A stretch of DNA of 64,000 bases. It comes from Microbulbifer rhizosphaerae (GTDB lineage: Bacteria > Pseudomonadota > Gammaproteobacteria > Pseudomonadales > Cellvibrionaceae). Position numbers and translations under genes: made by a program. Shown piece after piece: positions 26,056 through 34,182 of the stretch. The DNA is taken from the NCBI RefSeq assembly GCF_014191725.1, contig NZ_JACHWZ010000005.1:62001-126000 (forward strand), read 5' to 3'. Under the pieces are notes generated by a model, which was not told the DNA's origin, did not search any database, and saw only the letters and a list, made by a program, of their open reading frames with translations. Within the stretch, counting starts at the first letter, position 1, and every line of letters begins with the position of its first letter.

Positions 26056-27522
26056 TTACTTCTCCGGTTTCTGCGGCCGGAAAACCCCCACATTGCGATA
26101 ACCCTCGTCCATCAGGTGCGCGGCGTGCAGCTGGCTCATCACCCCGCGGGCGCAGTAGAGAAGGTAGTGGCGGTCCCGGTCCAGGTTCCCGAAGGCGCTG
26201 CTCAGGCGGTAGAAGGGAATGGTCTCCACCTGGGTGCCGGGCAGTTCCAGCGGGTCCATTTCCTCCTCGGTGGGGTGGCGAATGTCGATCACCACCGCGT
26301 CGCCGGGCTCGGTGGCAATTTCCACCGGCGGGGTTTCACCCTGCAGGTCCTCCATCACCCGGTCGATGTTCTGTACCGTGCGGCTGGCGACGGCGCGATC
26401 GAGGATGGAGAAGTCGAATCGGGCCTCTTCTTTTTCCACCTTGTCCCTTTTTGCTCGGGTGGTGGGTTTTACCGAGATGACCCCGCAGTATTCGGGCATA
26501 TTCGCCGCAAATTCCTCGGTGCCGATCTCCCGCGCGGTGCGGATGATATCGTTCTTGTCGCTGGCGATCAGCGGGCGCAGCACCAGGGTGTCGGTGACGC
26601 TGTCGATCACCGAGAGGTTCTTCAGGGTCTGGCTGGAGACCTGGGCGATGGCCTCGCCGGTAACCAGCGCGTCCACTTCCAGTTCTTCAGCGACGGTGCT
26701 GGCGGCGCGCAGCATCATGCGCTTGAGGATCACCCCCATATAGGAGTCGTCCACCCTTTCCAGGATCTCCGCCACCACCTCGTCGAAGGGCACGGTGATA
26801 AAGCGCACCCGGTGGGAGGCGCCGTACTTGTTCCACAGGTAGAAGGCCACCTCCTTCACGCCCAGCTCGTGCTGGCGCCCGCCCAGGTTGAAGAACAGGA
26901 AGTGGGTGCGGATGCCGCGTTTGATGGTCAGGTAGCTGGCCACGGTGGAGTCGAAGCCGCCGGACACCAGGGACAGCACCGGGTCCTGGGTCCCCAGGGG
27001 AAAGCCGCCGAGCCCCGGGGTCTGGGCCTCCACCACATTGAGTTTGTCGTGGCGAATCTCCAGTTTCACGGTGATATCCGGGTTCTTCAGCTTCACGCCG
27101 GCGGCGCCAGTGTGCTGGTTCAGGCCGCCGCCCACATACTGCTCCACATCCAGGGACTTGAAGTCGTGGTTGCCGGTGCGCTTGGCGCGCACGCAGAAGG
27201 TCTTGCCGGCCAGCTTGTCGCCCCACACCGACAGGGTCTTTTCATAGATGTCGTGCAGGTCGCCCAGGGGGAACTGGCGCACGCTGGAGAAGTTGGCGAT
27301 CCCGGGGGTATGGGCCAGTACCTCCTGGATGCGGCCGGCCAGGTGGGCCACCGCGTCCGGGGCGATCACATCGATCTTTTCCCAGTCCTGGCGCACGCGG
27401 ATGCGGTCGTCCAGCGGCTTCAGCTGGCGCTGCAGGTTGTCCCTGAGCTGGCGCGACATGCGCTTGCGCACCGGGTTGCTTTTGATGGTGATTTCGGGAA
27501 AGAACTTGACGACGAAGTGCAT
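26056..27522 (-). CDS. thiI: tRNA 4-thiouridine synthase ThiI with rhodanese domain
   Basis: 488 residues. An N-terminal ferredoxin-like domain and THUMP domain are followed by the PP-loop SLVSGGFDSTVASYL (AMP-forming) and a C-terminal rhodanese domain with active cysteine in LLYCARGVMSQL. It makes s4U8 in tRNA, and the rhodanese part also supports thiazole synthesis. Start at MHFVVKFFPEITIKS; the longer frame runs into the glnA control region. Divergent from glnA. A GCGGAGCT ... AGCTCCGC inverted repeat with a long loop lies just after the stop (26004-26045). Confidence 0.95.
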   Translation of the reverse strand: MHFVVKFFPEITIKSNPVRKRMSRQLRDNLQRQLKPLDDRIRVRQDWEKIDVIAPDAVAHLAGRIQEVLAHTPGIANFSSVRQFPLGDLHDIYEKTLSVWGDKLAGKTFCVRAKRTGNHDFKSLDVEQYVGGGLNQHTGAAGVKLKNPDITVKLEIRHDKLNVVEAQTPGLGGFPLGTQDPVLSLVSGGFDSTVASYLTIKRGIRTHFLFFNLGGRQHELGVKEVAFYLWNKYGASHRVRFITVPFDEVVAEILERVDDSYMGVILKRMMLRAASTVAEELEVDALVTGEAIAQVSSQTLKNLSVIDSVTDTLVLRPLIASDKNDIIRTAREIGTEEFAANMPEYCGVISVKPTTRAKRDKVEKEEARFDFSILDRAVASRTVQNIDRVMEDLQGETPPVEIATEPGDAVVIDIRHPTEEEMDPLELPGTQVETIPFYRLSSAFGNLDRDRHYLLYCARGVMSQLHAAHLMDEGYRNVGVFRPQKPEK

Positions 27523-27591
27523 GGAGATCCGGCCGGGTACCGCAGTTGGATGAAAGCCGGGCATTATAAACCAGGTGGCGTCCTGATGGTG

Positions 27592-27609
27592 TGCACCGAA
27601 AATGTGCGT
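27592..27609. promoter_or_regulatory. NtrC-binding site 1 upstream of glnA
   Basis: TGCACCGAAAATGTGCGT, close to the NtrC consensus TGCACCAnnnTGGTGCA, about 150 bases before the sigma-54 promoter. Together with site 2 it forms the enhancer pair known from enteric glnA. Confidence 0.7.
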
Positions 27610-27622
27610 AACGCGACAGTTA

Positions 27623-27640
27623 TGCGCAAATTTGGTGCGC
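27623..27640. promoter_or_regulatory. NtrC-binding site 2 upstream of glnA
   Basis: TGCGCAAATTTGGTGCGC, a near-palindrome matching the NtrC consensus. Its centre is 31 bases, about three helical turns, from that of site 1, so two NtrC dimers can bind on one DNA face. Confidence 0.75.
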
Positions 27641-27744
27641 CATTCGGTGGCCGTCCGGACACTTTGCATCTATTCTGCTCAGGTTGATCCCGCGCGCACG
27701 GCCACGGCTGTGGCGGCGTCAGCTGCGGCGCCATTGCCCCAATT

Positions 27745-27760
27745 TGGCACACTCTTTGCT
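27745..27760 (+). promoter_or_regulatory. Sigma-54 promoter of glnA
   Basis: TGGCAC-ACTCT-TTGCT matches the -24/-12 consensus TGGCACN5TTGCA with correct GG-GC spacing. Transcription should start near 27772, about 50 bases before the ATG. Confidence 0.88.
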
Positions 27761-27821
27761 TCACTTGATGCCACAAGAAGGGCTTAGCGACAAATAACTT
27801 TTCAAGACCTGGAGGACTGTA

Positions 27822-29228
27822 ATGTCAGCGAAAACGCTCGGTTTGATTCAAGAGAGTGAAGCAAAATGGATAGACCTGCGCTTCACCGATTCCAAGGGGA
27901 AGGAACAACACGTATCGATTCCGGCGTCGGAAGTTAACGGCGAATTCTTCGAAGAAGGCAAGATGTTCGACGGTTCCTCCATCGCCGGCTGGAAAGGCAT
28001 CAACGAATCCGACATGATCCTGATGCCGGATGACGAGACTGCTTTCCTCGACCCCTTCACCGACGAGAGCACCGTGATCGTGCGTTGCAACATCGTCGAG
28101 CCGTCCACCGGCCAGGGCTACGAGCGCGACCCGCGCTCCATCGCGCTGCGCGCCGAGGAATACCTCAAGTCCACCGGCCTGGGCGACACCGCGCTGTTCG
28201 GACCGGAGCCCGAGTTCTTCGTGTTCGACGACATCACCTGGGGTGCGGAAATGGGCGGCGCTTTCTACAAGATCAACTCCGAGGAGGCCGCATGGTCTTC
28301 CGGCCAGATCTACCCCGAGGGCAACATCGGCCACCGCCCGGGCGTAAAGGGCGGCTACTTCCCGGTTCCGCCGGTGGACTCCCTGCACGACGTGCGCGCC
28401 GCCATGTGTTCCGCCATGGAGCAGATGGGCCTGAGAGTGGAAGTGCACCACCACGAAGTGGGCACTGCCGGCCAGTGTGAGATCGGCGTGGCCGCCAACA
28501 CCCTGACCAAGAAAGCGGACGAGGTGCAGATCCTCAAGTACGCGGTGCACAACGTGGCCCACGCCTACGGTAAGACCGCCACTTTCATGCCCAAGCCGCT
28601 GGTGGGTGACAACGGTTCCGGCATGCACGTGCACCAGTCTTTCAGCAAGGACGGCGTGAACCAGTTCGCCGGTGACGCCTACGCGGGCCTGTCCGAGACC
28701 GCCCTGTACTACATCGGCGGTATCATCAAGCACGCCCGTTCGCTGAACGCCTTCACCAACGCCTCCACCAACTCCTACAAGCGCCTGGTACCGGGCTTCG
28801 AGGCGCCGGTGATCCTGGCTTACTCCGCGCGCAACCGTTCCGCGTCCATCCGCATTCCATATGTGCCCAGCCCGAAAGGCAAGCGCATCGAAGCGCGCTT
28901 CCCGGACCCCACCGCCAACCCCTACCTGGCCTTCGCGGCCATGCTGATGGCGGGTCTCGACGGCATCAAAAACAAAATCCACCCCGGCGACCCGGCGGAC
29001 AAGGATCTGTACGACCTGCCTCCGGAAGAAGTGGCCGAGTTCCCCACCGTGGCCTCCAGCCTGGAAATGGCCCTGAATGCCCTGGATGAAGACCGCGCCT
29101 TCCTCACCGAGGGGGGAGTCTTCTCCGATGACGCCATCGACGCCTACATCGGGTTGAAGCGCGAAGAGGTGGAGCGCCTGCAGATGACCACTCACCCGGT
29201 CGAGTTCGAGCTGTACTACTCCGTGTAA
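27822..29228 (+). CDS. glnA: Glutamine synthetase type I
   Basis: 468 residues, the standard length of GSI. Joins ammonia to glutamate with ATP. Visible are the N-terminal beta-grasp domain, [18 protein letters not shown], the catalytic core ([49 protein letters not shown]) and the adenylylation tyrosine in [10 protein letters not shown], so GlnE control is expected. GGAGG precedes the ATG. Upstream lie a sigma-54 promoter and two NtrC sites; a terminator follows at 29264. ntrB-ntrC are downstream after one intervening gene. Confidence 0.98.
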   Translation: MSAKTLGLIQESEAKWIDLRFTDSKGKEQHVSIPASEVNGEFFEEGKMFDGSSIAGWKGINESDMILMPDDETAFLDPFTDESTVIVRCNIVEPSTGQGYERDPRSIALRAEEYLKSTGLGDTALFGPEPEFFVFDDITWGAEMGGAFYKINSEEAAWSSGQIYPEGNIGHRPGVKGGYFPVPPVDSLHDVRAAMCSAMEQMGLRVEVHHHEVGTAGQCEIGVAANTLTKKADEVQILKYAVHNVAHAYGKTATFMPKPLVGDNGSGMHVHQSFSKDGVNQFAGDAYAGLSETALYYIGGIIKHARSLNAFTNASTNSYKRLVPGFEAPVILAYSARNRSASIRIPYVPSPKGKRIEARFPDPTANPYLAFAAMLMAGLDGIKNKIHPGDPADKDLYDLPPEEVAEFPTVASSLEMALNALDEDRAFLTEGGVFSDDAIDAYIGLKREEVERLQMTTHPVEFELYYSV

Positions 29229-29263
29229 GATGGTGCGGCATCCCTGGATGCCGTCTCTCTTAC

Positions 29264-29297
29264 AAAAGCCCGCACTGTAACCAGTGCGGGCTTTTTT
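29264..29297 (+). terminator. Rho-independent terminator of glnA
   Basis: AAAAGCCCGCACT and AGTGCGGGCTTTTTT form a long stem with a short loop and a T6 tract. Confidence 0.9.
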
Positions 29298-29335
29298 ATT
29301 CGGGGTACACTAGTTTGTAGAATCCCGGATAAGCC

Positions 29336-29365
29336 CTGTAGGAGCGGCCCATGGCCGCGATCGAT
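29336..29365. repeat. REP-like element, TGTAGGAGCGG family
   Basis: TGTAGGAGCGG, then a GCGGCC-CAT-GGCCGC hairpin and GATCGAT. It forms most of the leader of the next gene and supplies an in-frame but probably unused ATG seven codons before its true start. Confidence 0.72.
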
Positions 29366-29371
29366 ATCGCT

Positions 29372-30001
29372 ATGAAAAAATTTTCCCTGTTCCTGGCACT
29401 ACTGCTGATCACCCCGCTACTGGCCCTCGCCGGCGACGACGGCACCGACGTCCCCACCCCCGGCAACACCATCTACAAGACCGTCGGCCCCGACGGCCAG
29501 GTAATCTTCAGCGACACCCCACCGTCGGGCAGCAAGGCGGAAAGAGTGGAGGTAGGCCCCACCAACGTGCAGCCGATCGTCGCGCCCCGCCCGTTGCCGA
29601 CCCGCAAACTGTCGCCCAGGGACCGCGACCGACAGGACGACCAGGGGCCGATCAATTTTGCCATCGTCAGCCCACAGAGCGGCACCACCATCACCCCCGG
29701 GCAGCGCTTTATCGTGCTGCAAGTGGCGGTGAACCCGGTGCCGCGGCACGGCTACCGGTTTTTCGCGGTGGTGGACGGCCAGCCCTGGGTGGGCAGCTCC
29801 TCCGGTACCAGCCTGGACCTTTCCGCCCTGGAGCGGGGTACCCACCATATCCAGGCGGTGCTCACCGACCTCAGCGGCAACCCGCTGGCCCAGTCGCAGA
29901 CCATCACCCTCTACGTCAAACGCGCCAGCCTGGACGTGCCCGACAACCCCGCGCCCCAGGCACCCCAGGCCCCCAGGGCCCAGCCCGCCCCGACCCCCTG
30001 A
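29372..30001 (+). CDS. Exported DUF4124 domain protein
   Basis: 209 residues. Signal peptide MKKFSLFLALLLITPLLALA; DUF4124 domain with IYKTVGPDGQVIFSDTPPSG (about 35-55); a charged linker; a beta-rich domain (YRFFAVVDGQPWVGSS, THHIQAVLTDLSG) and a Pro/Ala/Gln-rich tail. A periplasmic protein of unknown function that often sits between glnA and ntrB in this group. The ATG at 29372 is chosen because it starts the signal peptide; the upstream ATG lies in a REP-like repeat. Confidence 0.85.
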   Translation: MKKFSLFLALLLITPLLALAGDDGTDVPTPGNTIYKTVGPDGQVIFSDTPPSGSKAERVEVGPTNVQPIVAPRPLPTRKLSPRDRDRQDDQGPINFAIVSPQSGTTITPGQRFIVLQVAVNPVPRHGYRFFAVVDGQPWVGSSSGTSLDLSALERGTHHIQAVLTDLSGNPLAQSQTITLYVKRASLDVPDNPAPQAPQAPRAQPAPTP

Positions 30002-30010
30002 CCCTTATCT

Positions 30011-30097
30011 GTAGGAGCGGCGGGGCGGCCATCCGCCGTTGGCCGCGATCGATACAGCTACGAAGCGAGATCGATCGCGGCCAACGGCGGCTCCTAC
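30011..30097. repeat. Paired REP-like elements forming a large inverted repeat
   Basis: GTAGGAG at 30011 pairs with CTCCTAC at 30091, and a 21-base arm at 30033-30053 is the exact reverse complement of 30070-30090. The arrangement is that of two REP units facing each other (BIME-like). Located after the DUF4124 gene. Confidence 0.75.
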
Positions 30098-30166
30098 GGG
30101 TGCGAAGACCTTGTCCCCTCCCTCCGCCCTTTTCTGTAGCACCAAGTCTGGCTATTTTTTAATCAA

Positions 30167-30183
30167 TGCACAATAATGGTGCA
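30167..30183. promoter_or_regulatory. NtrC-binding site upstream of ntrB
   Basis: TGCACAATAATGGTGCA, nearly identical to the NtrC consensus. In enteric bacteria a site overlapping the ntrB (glnL) promoter lets NtrC repress its own operon; the position 105 bases before the ntrB start suggests the same here. Confidence 0.8.
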
Positions 30184-30287
30184 TTCGCCTGCGTGCAGAT
30201 TCGCTCTGGCCCCAGCCTTTGCCCCCCTGCGCCATTTTGGTTTGCTTTTTGCACTGTCGTAGACATAGAGAGGGGAAAGTTTTTTAC

Positions 30288-31352
30288 ATGCTCAACGATC
30301 GCCAGTTGCGCCAGTTGTTGGACAACCTGACCTCCGCGGTGGTGGTGCTGGATGGCAGCCTGTTGCTCTGCTATCTCAACTCCGCCGCCGAGGACCTGCT
30401 CGCCGCCTCCAGCGCGCGGGTCAGCGGGCTGCCGCTGGAAGAAATAGTGCGCGAATCCGCCGCCTCCCAGCGGGCCATGCGCGAGGCCCTGGCCAGCGGC
30501 CAGAAATACACGGTGCGCCGCGCCAGCTGGCGCCTGCACAACCTGGAGCAGCGCACCGTGGACTACTCGGTGAGCCCGGTGCCCGAGCTGGGCCTGCTGC
30601 TGATGGAAGTGCAGTCCATGGACCGCCTGTTGCGCATCGCCCGGGAGGATGCGCTGATCTCCGCCCAGGAGACCACCCGCAACCTGGTGCGCGGCCTGGC
30701 CCACGAGGTGAAAAATCCCCTCGGCGGCATCCGCGGCGCCGCGCAGCTGTTGCAGCGCGAACTGCCGGACCGGGACCTGGCCGAGTACACGCAGATCATC
30801 ATCGACGAGGCGGATCGCCTGCGGGATCTGGTCGACCGGCTGCTGGGCCCGCGCAGGCCGGCGCAGCTGAAACCGGTCAACGTGCACGAAATTGTCGAGC
30901 GGGTGGCCCAACTGATCGACGCGGAGTGCGAGGGCACACTGGACATCCGCCGCGACTACGACCCCTCGATCCCGGACATTCCCGCGGACAGTGGACAGCT
31001 GATCCAGGCACTGCTGAATATCGCCCGCAACGCCATGCAGGCCATCGACGAGAGCATCGGCCTCGCGGCCGGGGAAATCGTGCTGCGCACCCGCATCCAG
31101 CGCCAGTTCACCATCGGCCGGCGCCACTGCCCGCTGGTGTGCCGCATCGAGATCGAGGACAACGGCCCGGGCATCGCCGAGGAAATCCGCGAGCGGATTT
31201 TCTACCCGATGATCTCCGGGCGCGCCGAGGGCTCCGGGCTGGGGCTGTCCATCTCGCAGAACATCATCAATCAGCACCGGGGGCTGATCAAATGCGACAG
31301 CCGCCCCGGGCAGAGCGTCTTCCAGATCTACCTGCCCTTAGCTGGCGAATAG
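30288..31352 (+). CDS. ntrB: Nitrogen regulation sensor kinase/phosphatase NtrB
   Basis: 354 residues, soluble, no membrane segments. An N-terminal PAS domain (about 10-110) is followed by the phosphoacceptor region GLAHEVKNPLGGIRGAAQLL and the ATPase domain with N box NIARNAMQAI, G1 EDNGPGIAEEIRE and G2 EGSGLGLSIS. It phosphorylates or dephosphorylates NtrC in response to PII. Start at MLNDRQLRQLL after GAGAGGGGAAAG. ntrC follows after 36 bases. Confidence 0.96.
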   Translation: MLNDRQLRQLLDNLTSAVVVLDGSLLLCYLNSAAEDLLAASSARVSGLPLEEIVRESAASQRAMREALASGQKYTVRRASWRLHNLEQRTVDYSVSPVPELGLLLMEVQSMDRLLRIAREDALISAQETTRNLVRGLAHEVKNPLGGIRGAAQLLQRELPDRDLAEYTQIIIDEADRLRDLVDRLLGPRRPAQLKPVNVHEIVERVAQLIDAECEGTLDIRRDYDPSIPDIPADSGQLIQALLNIARNAMQAIDESIGLAAGEIVLRTRIQRQFTIGRRHCPLVCRIEIEDNGPGIAEEIRERIFYPMISGRAEGSGLGLSISQNIINQHRGLIKCDSRPGQSVFQIYLPLAGE

Positions 31353-31388
31353 AGAGCCAACGAATAATTGATTACCGGAAATGTGAGT

Positions 31389-32807
31389 ATGAGCAATCGC
31401 GTTTGGATTATTGATGACGACCGATCGATCCGCTGGGTGCTGGAGCGCGCCCTGACCCGGGCCGGTATCGAGACCAAGTGCTTTGAAAACGGCGACCGCG
31501 CCCTGGACGATTTCTACAGCGACTCGCCGGATGTGGTGATCAGCGATATCCGCATGCCCGGCGCCGACGGTTTCAAACTATTGCAGCGCTTCCAGGCGGA
31601 GCGGCCCGCGCTGCCGATTATCATCATGACCGCCCACTCGGACCTGGACAGCGCCGTGGCCGCCTACCAGGGCGGCGCCTTCGAGTACCTGCCCAAACCC
31701 TTCGACGTGGACGAAGCGGTGGCGGTCACCCGCCGCGCCCTGGCCCACGCCAGCGAGCAGCAGGGTGCCGGACAGGTGGCGCTGGAGAGCGGCAACGGCA
31801 GCAAGGAAATTATCGGCGAGGCGCCGGCCATGCAGGAGGTGTTCCGCGCGATCGGCCGCCTGTCCCACTCCAATATCACCGTGCTGATCAACGGCGAATC
31901 CGGCACCGGCAAGGAACTGGTGGCCCAGGCGCTGCACAACCACAGCCCGCGCAAAAGCCGCCCGTTTATCGCCCTGAATATGGCCGCGATTCCCCGGGAC
32001 CTGATGGAATCCGAACTGTTCGGCCACGAAAAGGGCGCTTTCACCGGCGCCAGCGCCCAGCGCACCGGGCGCTTCGAACAGGCGGACGGCGGCACCCTGT
32101 TCCTGGACGAGATTGGCGATATGCCCGCGGAGACCCAGACCCGTCTTCTGCGGGTACTGGCGGACGGCGAATTCTATCGCGTCGGTGGCCACACCCCGGT
32201 GAAAGTGGACGTGCGCATTATCGCCGCGACGCACCAGGACCTGGAAAGGCTGGTGGAAGAACACAAATTCCGCGAGGACCTGTTCCACCGCCTCAACGTC
32301 ATCCGCATCCATATCCCGCGCCTGGCCGACCGCCGCGAGGATATCCCGCGCCTGGTGCGCTTCTTCTTCAACAGCGCCGCCAAGGACCTGGGGGTGGAGC
32401 CGAAAATCCTCACCCGCGAGACCGAGGAATACCTCGCCGGCCTGGACTGGCCCGGCAACGTGCGCCAGTTGGAAAACACCTGCCGCTGGATCACCGTGAT
32501 GGCCTCCGGCCGCGAAGTGCACGTCGAGGACCTGCCCCAGGAACTGCACCAGCAGACAGCCGCCGGCGAGACATCGCAGGACTGGCAAAAAGCCCTGCGC
32601 CTCTGGGCCGACCGCGCCCTGGCCACCGGTCGCCGGGAAATTCTCAGCGAGGCGGTGCCGGCATTCGAAAAGGCGCTGATCGAAATTGCCCTCAAGCACA
32701 CCGCGGGGCGAAAAAGGGATGCGGCGGAGCTGCTGGGCTGGGGCCGAAATACCCTGACGCGAAAGCTGAAGGAGCTGGGAATGAACGGGGAGGAGGAGAG
32801 TGGTTAA
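31389..32807 (+). CDS. ntrC: Nitrogen regulator NtrC, sigma-54 activator
   Basis: 472 residues. Receiver domain with phosphoacceptor Asp in VVISDIRMPGADG, sigma-54 AAA+ domain (Walker A GESGTGKELVAQAL, GAFTGA loop in GHEKGAFTGASAQRTG, Walker B GGTLFLDEIGD) and C-terminal Fis-type helix-turn-helix (KRDAAELLGWGRNTLTRKLK). It activates glnA at the sigma-54 promoter. The last ~180 bases are repeated at 37493-37675 beyond the pilus genes, about 90% identical with nearly all differences synonymous. The present 3' end may therefore have been replaced by incoming DNA. Confidence 0.97.
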   Translation: MSNRVWIIDDDRSIRWVLERALTRAGIETKCFENGDRALDDFYSDSPDVVISDIRMPGADGFKLLQRFQAERPALPIIIMTAHSDLDSAVAAYQGGAFEYLPKPFDVDEAVAVTRRALAHASEQQGAGQVALESGNGSKEIIGEAPAMQEVFRAIGRLSHSNITVLINGESGTGKELVAQALHNHSPRKSRPFIALNMAAIPRDLMESELFGHEKGAFTGASAQRTGRFEQADGGTLFLDEIGDMPAETQTRLLRVLADGEFYRVGGHTPVKVDVRIIAATHQDLERLVEEHKFREDLFHRLNVIRIHIPRLADRREDIPRLVRFFFNSAAKDLGVEPKILTRETEEYLAGLDWPGNVRQLENTCRWITVMASGREVHVEDLPQELHQQTAAGETSQDWQKALRLWADRALATGRREILSEAVPAFEKALIEIALKHTAGRKRDAAELLGWGRNTLTRKLKELGMNGEEESG

Positions 32808-32904
32808 TCATTGCGCATGTCTCGCGTCCGATACTGACAGTCGGCACTGGCAAGGGGTGATTCATAGCGCCATTTTCGTGGATCTTCCTCCGGCGGCTTC
32901 GAAA

Positions 32905-32932
32905 TTGGACTAGATTCACGCGAAAGTAAATA
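32905..32932 (+). promoter_or_regulatory. Possible sigma-70 promoter of the pilus cluster
   Basis: TTGGAC and TAAATA with 16 bases between, 34 bases before the GTG of the pilin gene. Moderate match only; the surrounding gap 32808-32965 shows nothing else. Confidence 0.4.
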
Positions 32933-32965
32933 ATTTACCGACGACTAACTCCATAAGGAGTCGAA

Positions 32966-33479
32966 GTGACCACGTGCAAAGGATTGGCACTGGCCCTATC
33001 TCTCTTTTTGCTCTTCCCCACGCCGCTGCTGGCGCAAACCTCCAGTACTACTTTTTGATGTTTCGATTACTGTCGAGAACGACTGCACAATTTCCGTCAA
33101 TGACCTCAGTTTCGGTACGGTCAACGACCTGACCCCACCCATCTCCTCTTCCACTACCGGCTCGGTGACCTGCACCGGGATATCACCAGTGGAGGTGTCC
33201 TTTGATGCAGGCACCGGCGGTACCAGCACCTTTGCCACCCGACAGATGGACAATGGTACCAATACCATTGACTACAACCTCTACCGGGATGCCGCCCACA
33301 CCGAGATTCTCGGCGACGGCGACGGCGACGGCGACGGCTCCGGCGGTACCTTTACCATCACTTTCACCAGTACCGGCGGCAACGATGAGTTTGACGTCTT
33401 CGGCCGGACCGATCCCGGGCAGAACCCCAAGCCGACGGGCACCTACAGTTCCACGATTACTGCAACAGTCACTTTCTGA
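32966..33479 (+). pseudogene. Spore coat U (Csu-type) pilin subunit, frameshifted after the signal peptide
   Basis: GTG at 32966 with AAGGAG five bases upstream begins a good signal peptide (ALALSLFLLFPTPLLAQ), but the frame ends at TGA 33056-33058. The +1 frame continues at once as FDVSITVENDCTISV, through LSFGTVNDL, to the C-terminal TGTYSSTITATVTF: a complete SCPU domain of about 140 residues. Removing one base from the T5 run at 33052-33056 would restore one reading frame of about 170 codons. Either a true frameshift, slippage-based phase variation or a sequencing error. A GDGDGDGDG stretch is visible in the domain. First gene of the pilus cluster. Confidence 0.8.
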
Positions 33480-33480
33480 T

Positions 33481-34182
33481 ATGAAGCTAATACATTGCGT
33501 GTTTTTGTTTGCCCTGGCGCTGTTCAGCGCTCCACTCTGCGCCAAGGGCCAGCTGCAGGCGGGGCCGATACTGCTGCAGATAGTGCCCGGAGACAGCGCC
33601 TCCCGGCTGCGGCTGTCCAACACCGGCGACAGCCCCCTGGCGGCACAGGTGCGGGTGTTTGCCTGGAGCCAGGAGGGGGGCGAGGACAAGCTGGTAGCCA
33701 GCGATGCGGTGGTGGCCAGTCCGCCGATCGTAGAATTGCCCCCCGGCGGCAAGCAGTTGGTTCGCCTGGTTCGCCTGGGGCCGGAGGCCCGGGACAGCGA
33801 TGACAGCTATCGCCTGGTGGTGGATGAATTGCCGGAGGGAATCACTGGCGGGGAGGCGAAGGTCAGAGTGCGCATGCGTTACCTGTTGCCGCTGTTTGTG
33901 CGCGCCGCGGATGCGGCGGAACCTAACCTCTCCTGTTCGCTGCAGGTGGATAAGCTGAGTTGCTTCAACGCCGGCGGGCGGGCCGCGCAGTTGGGGGCCA
34001 GCCGGCTGGTGGGCGATTCCGGTGACGCGATTCAGCTGAGCGGCGGGCTTTTCGGCTACGTGCTGCCCGGCAGCCGCAGGGTATGGGCGCTGCCGGAAGA
34101 GATCGGTGCCCTCGCTCCCGGGGAAGTGCGACTGCAAACGGTGCTCAATGGCCAGCCCGCAACCATTCCGCTGCGGCAGTAA
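33481..34182 (+). CDS. Csu-type fimbrial chaperone
   Basis: 233 residues. Signal peptide (about 1-21, ending LCAKG), then a PapD-like immunoglobulin fold: GPILLQIVPGDSASRLRLSN, LPPGGKQLVRLVRLGPEA, YRLVVDELP and RMRYLLPLFVRA. It would hold pilin subunits in the periplasm for the usher. Starts two bases after the pilin stop and overlaps the usher start by 35 bases. The gene itself appears intact. Confidence 0.85.
   Translation: MKLIHCVFLFALALFSAPLCAKGQLQAGPILLQIVPGDSASRLRLSNTGDSPLAAQVRVFAWSQEGGEDKLVASDAVVASPPIVELPPGGKQLVRLVRLGPEARDSDDSYRLVVDELPEGITGGEAKVRVRMRYLLPLFVRAADAAEPNLSCSLQVDKLSCFNAGGRAAQLGASRLVGDSGDAIQLSGGLFGYVLPGSRRVWALPEEIGALAPGEVRLQTVLNGQPATIPLRQ

Noticed and set aside
26002-27687. 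561-codon open frame on the plus strand
   Set aside because: Exactly antisense to thiI, a clear gene; no domain or signal of its own.
27825-29195. 456-codon open frame on the minus strand
   Set aside because: Antisense to glnA; low-complexity Gly/Val/His product typical of a shadow.
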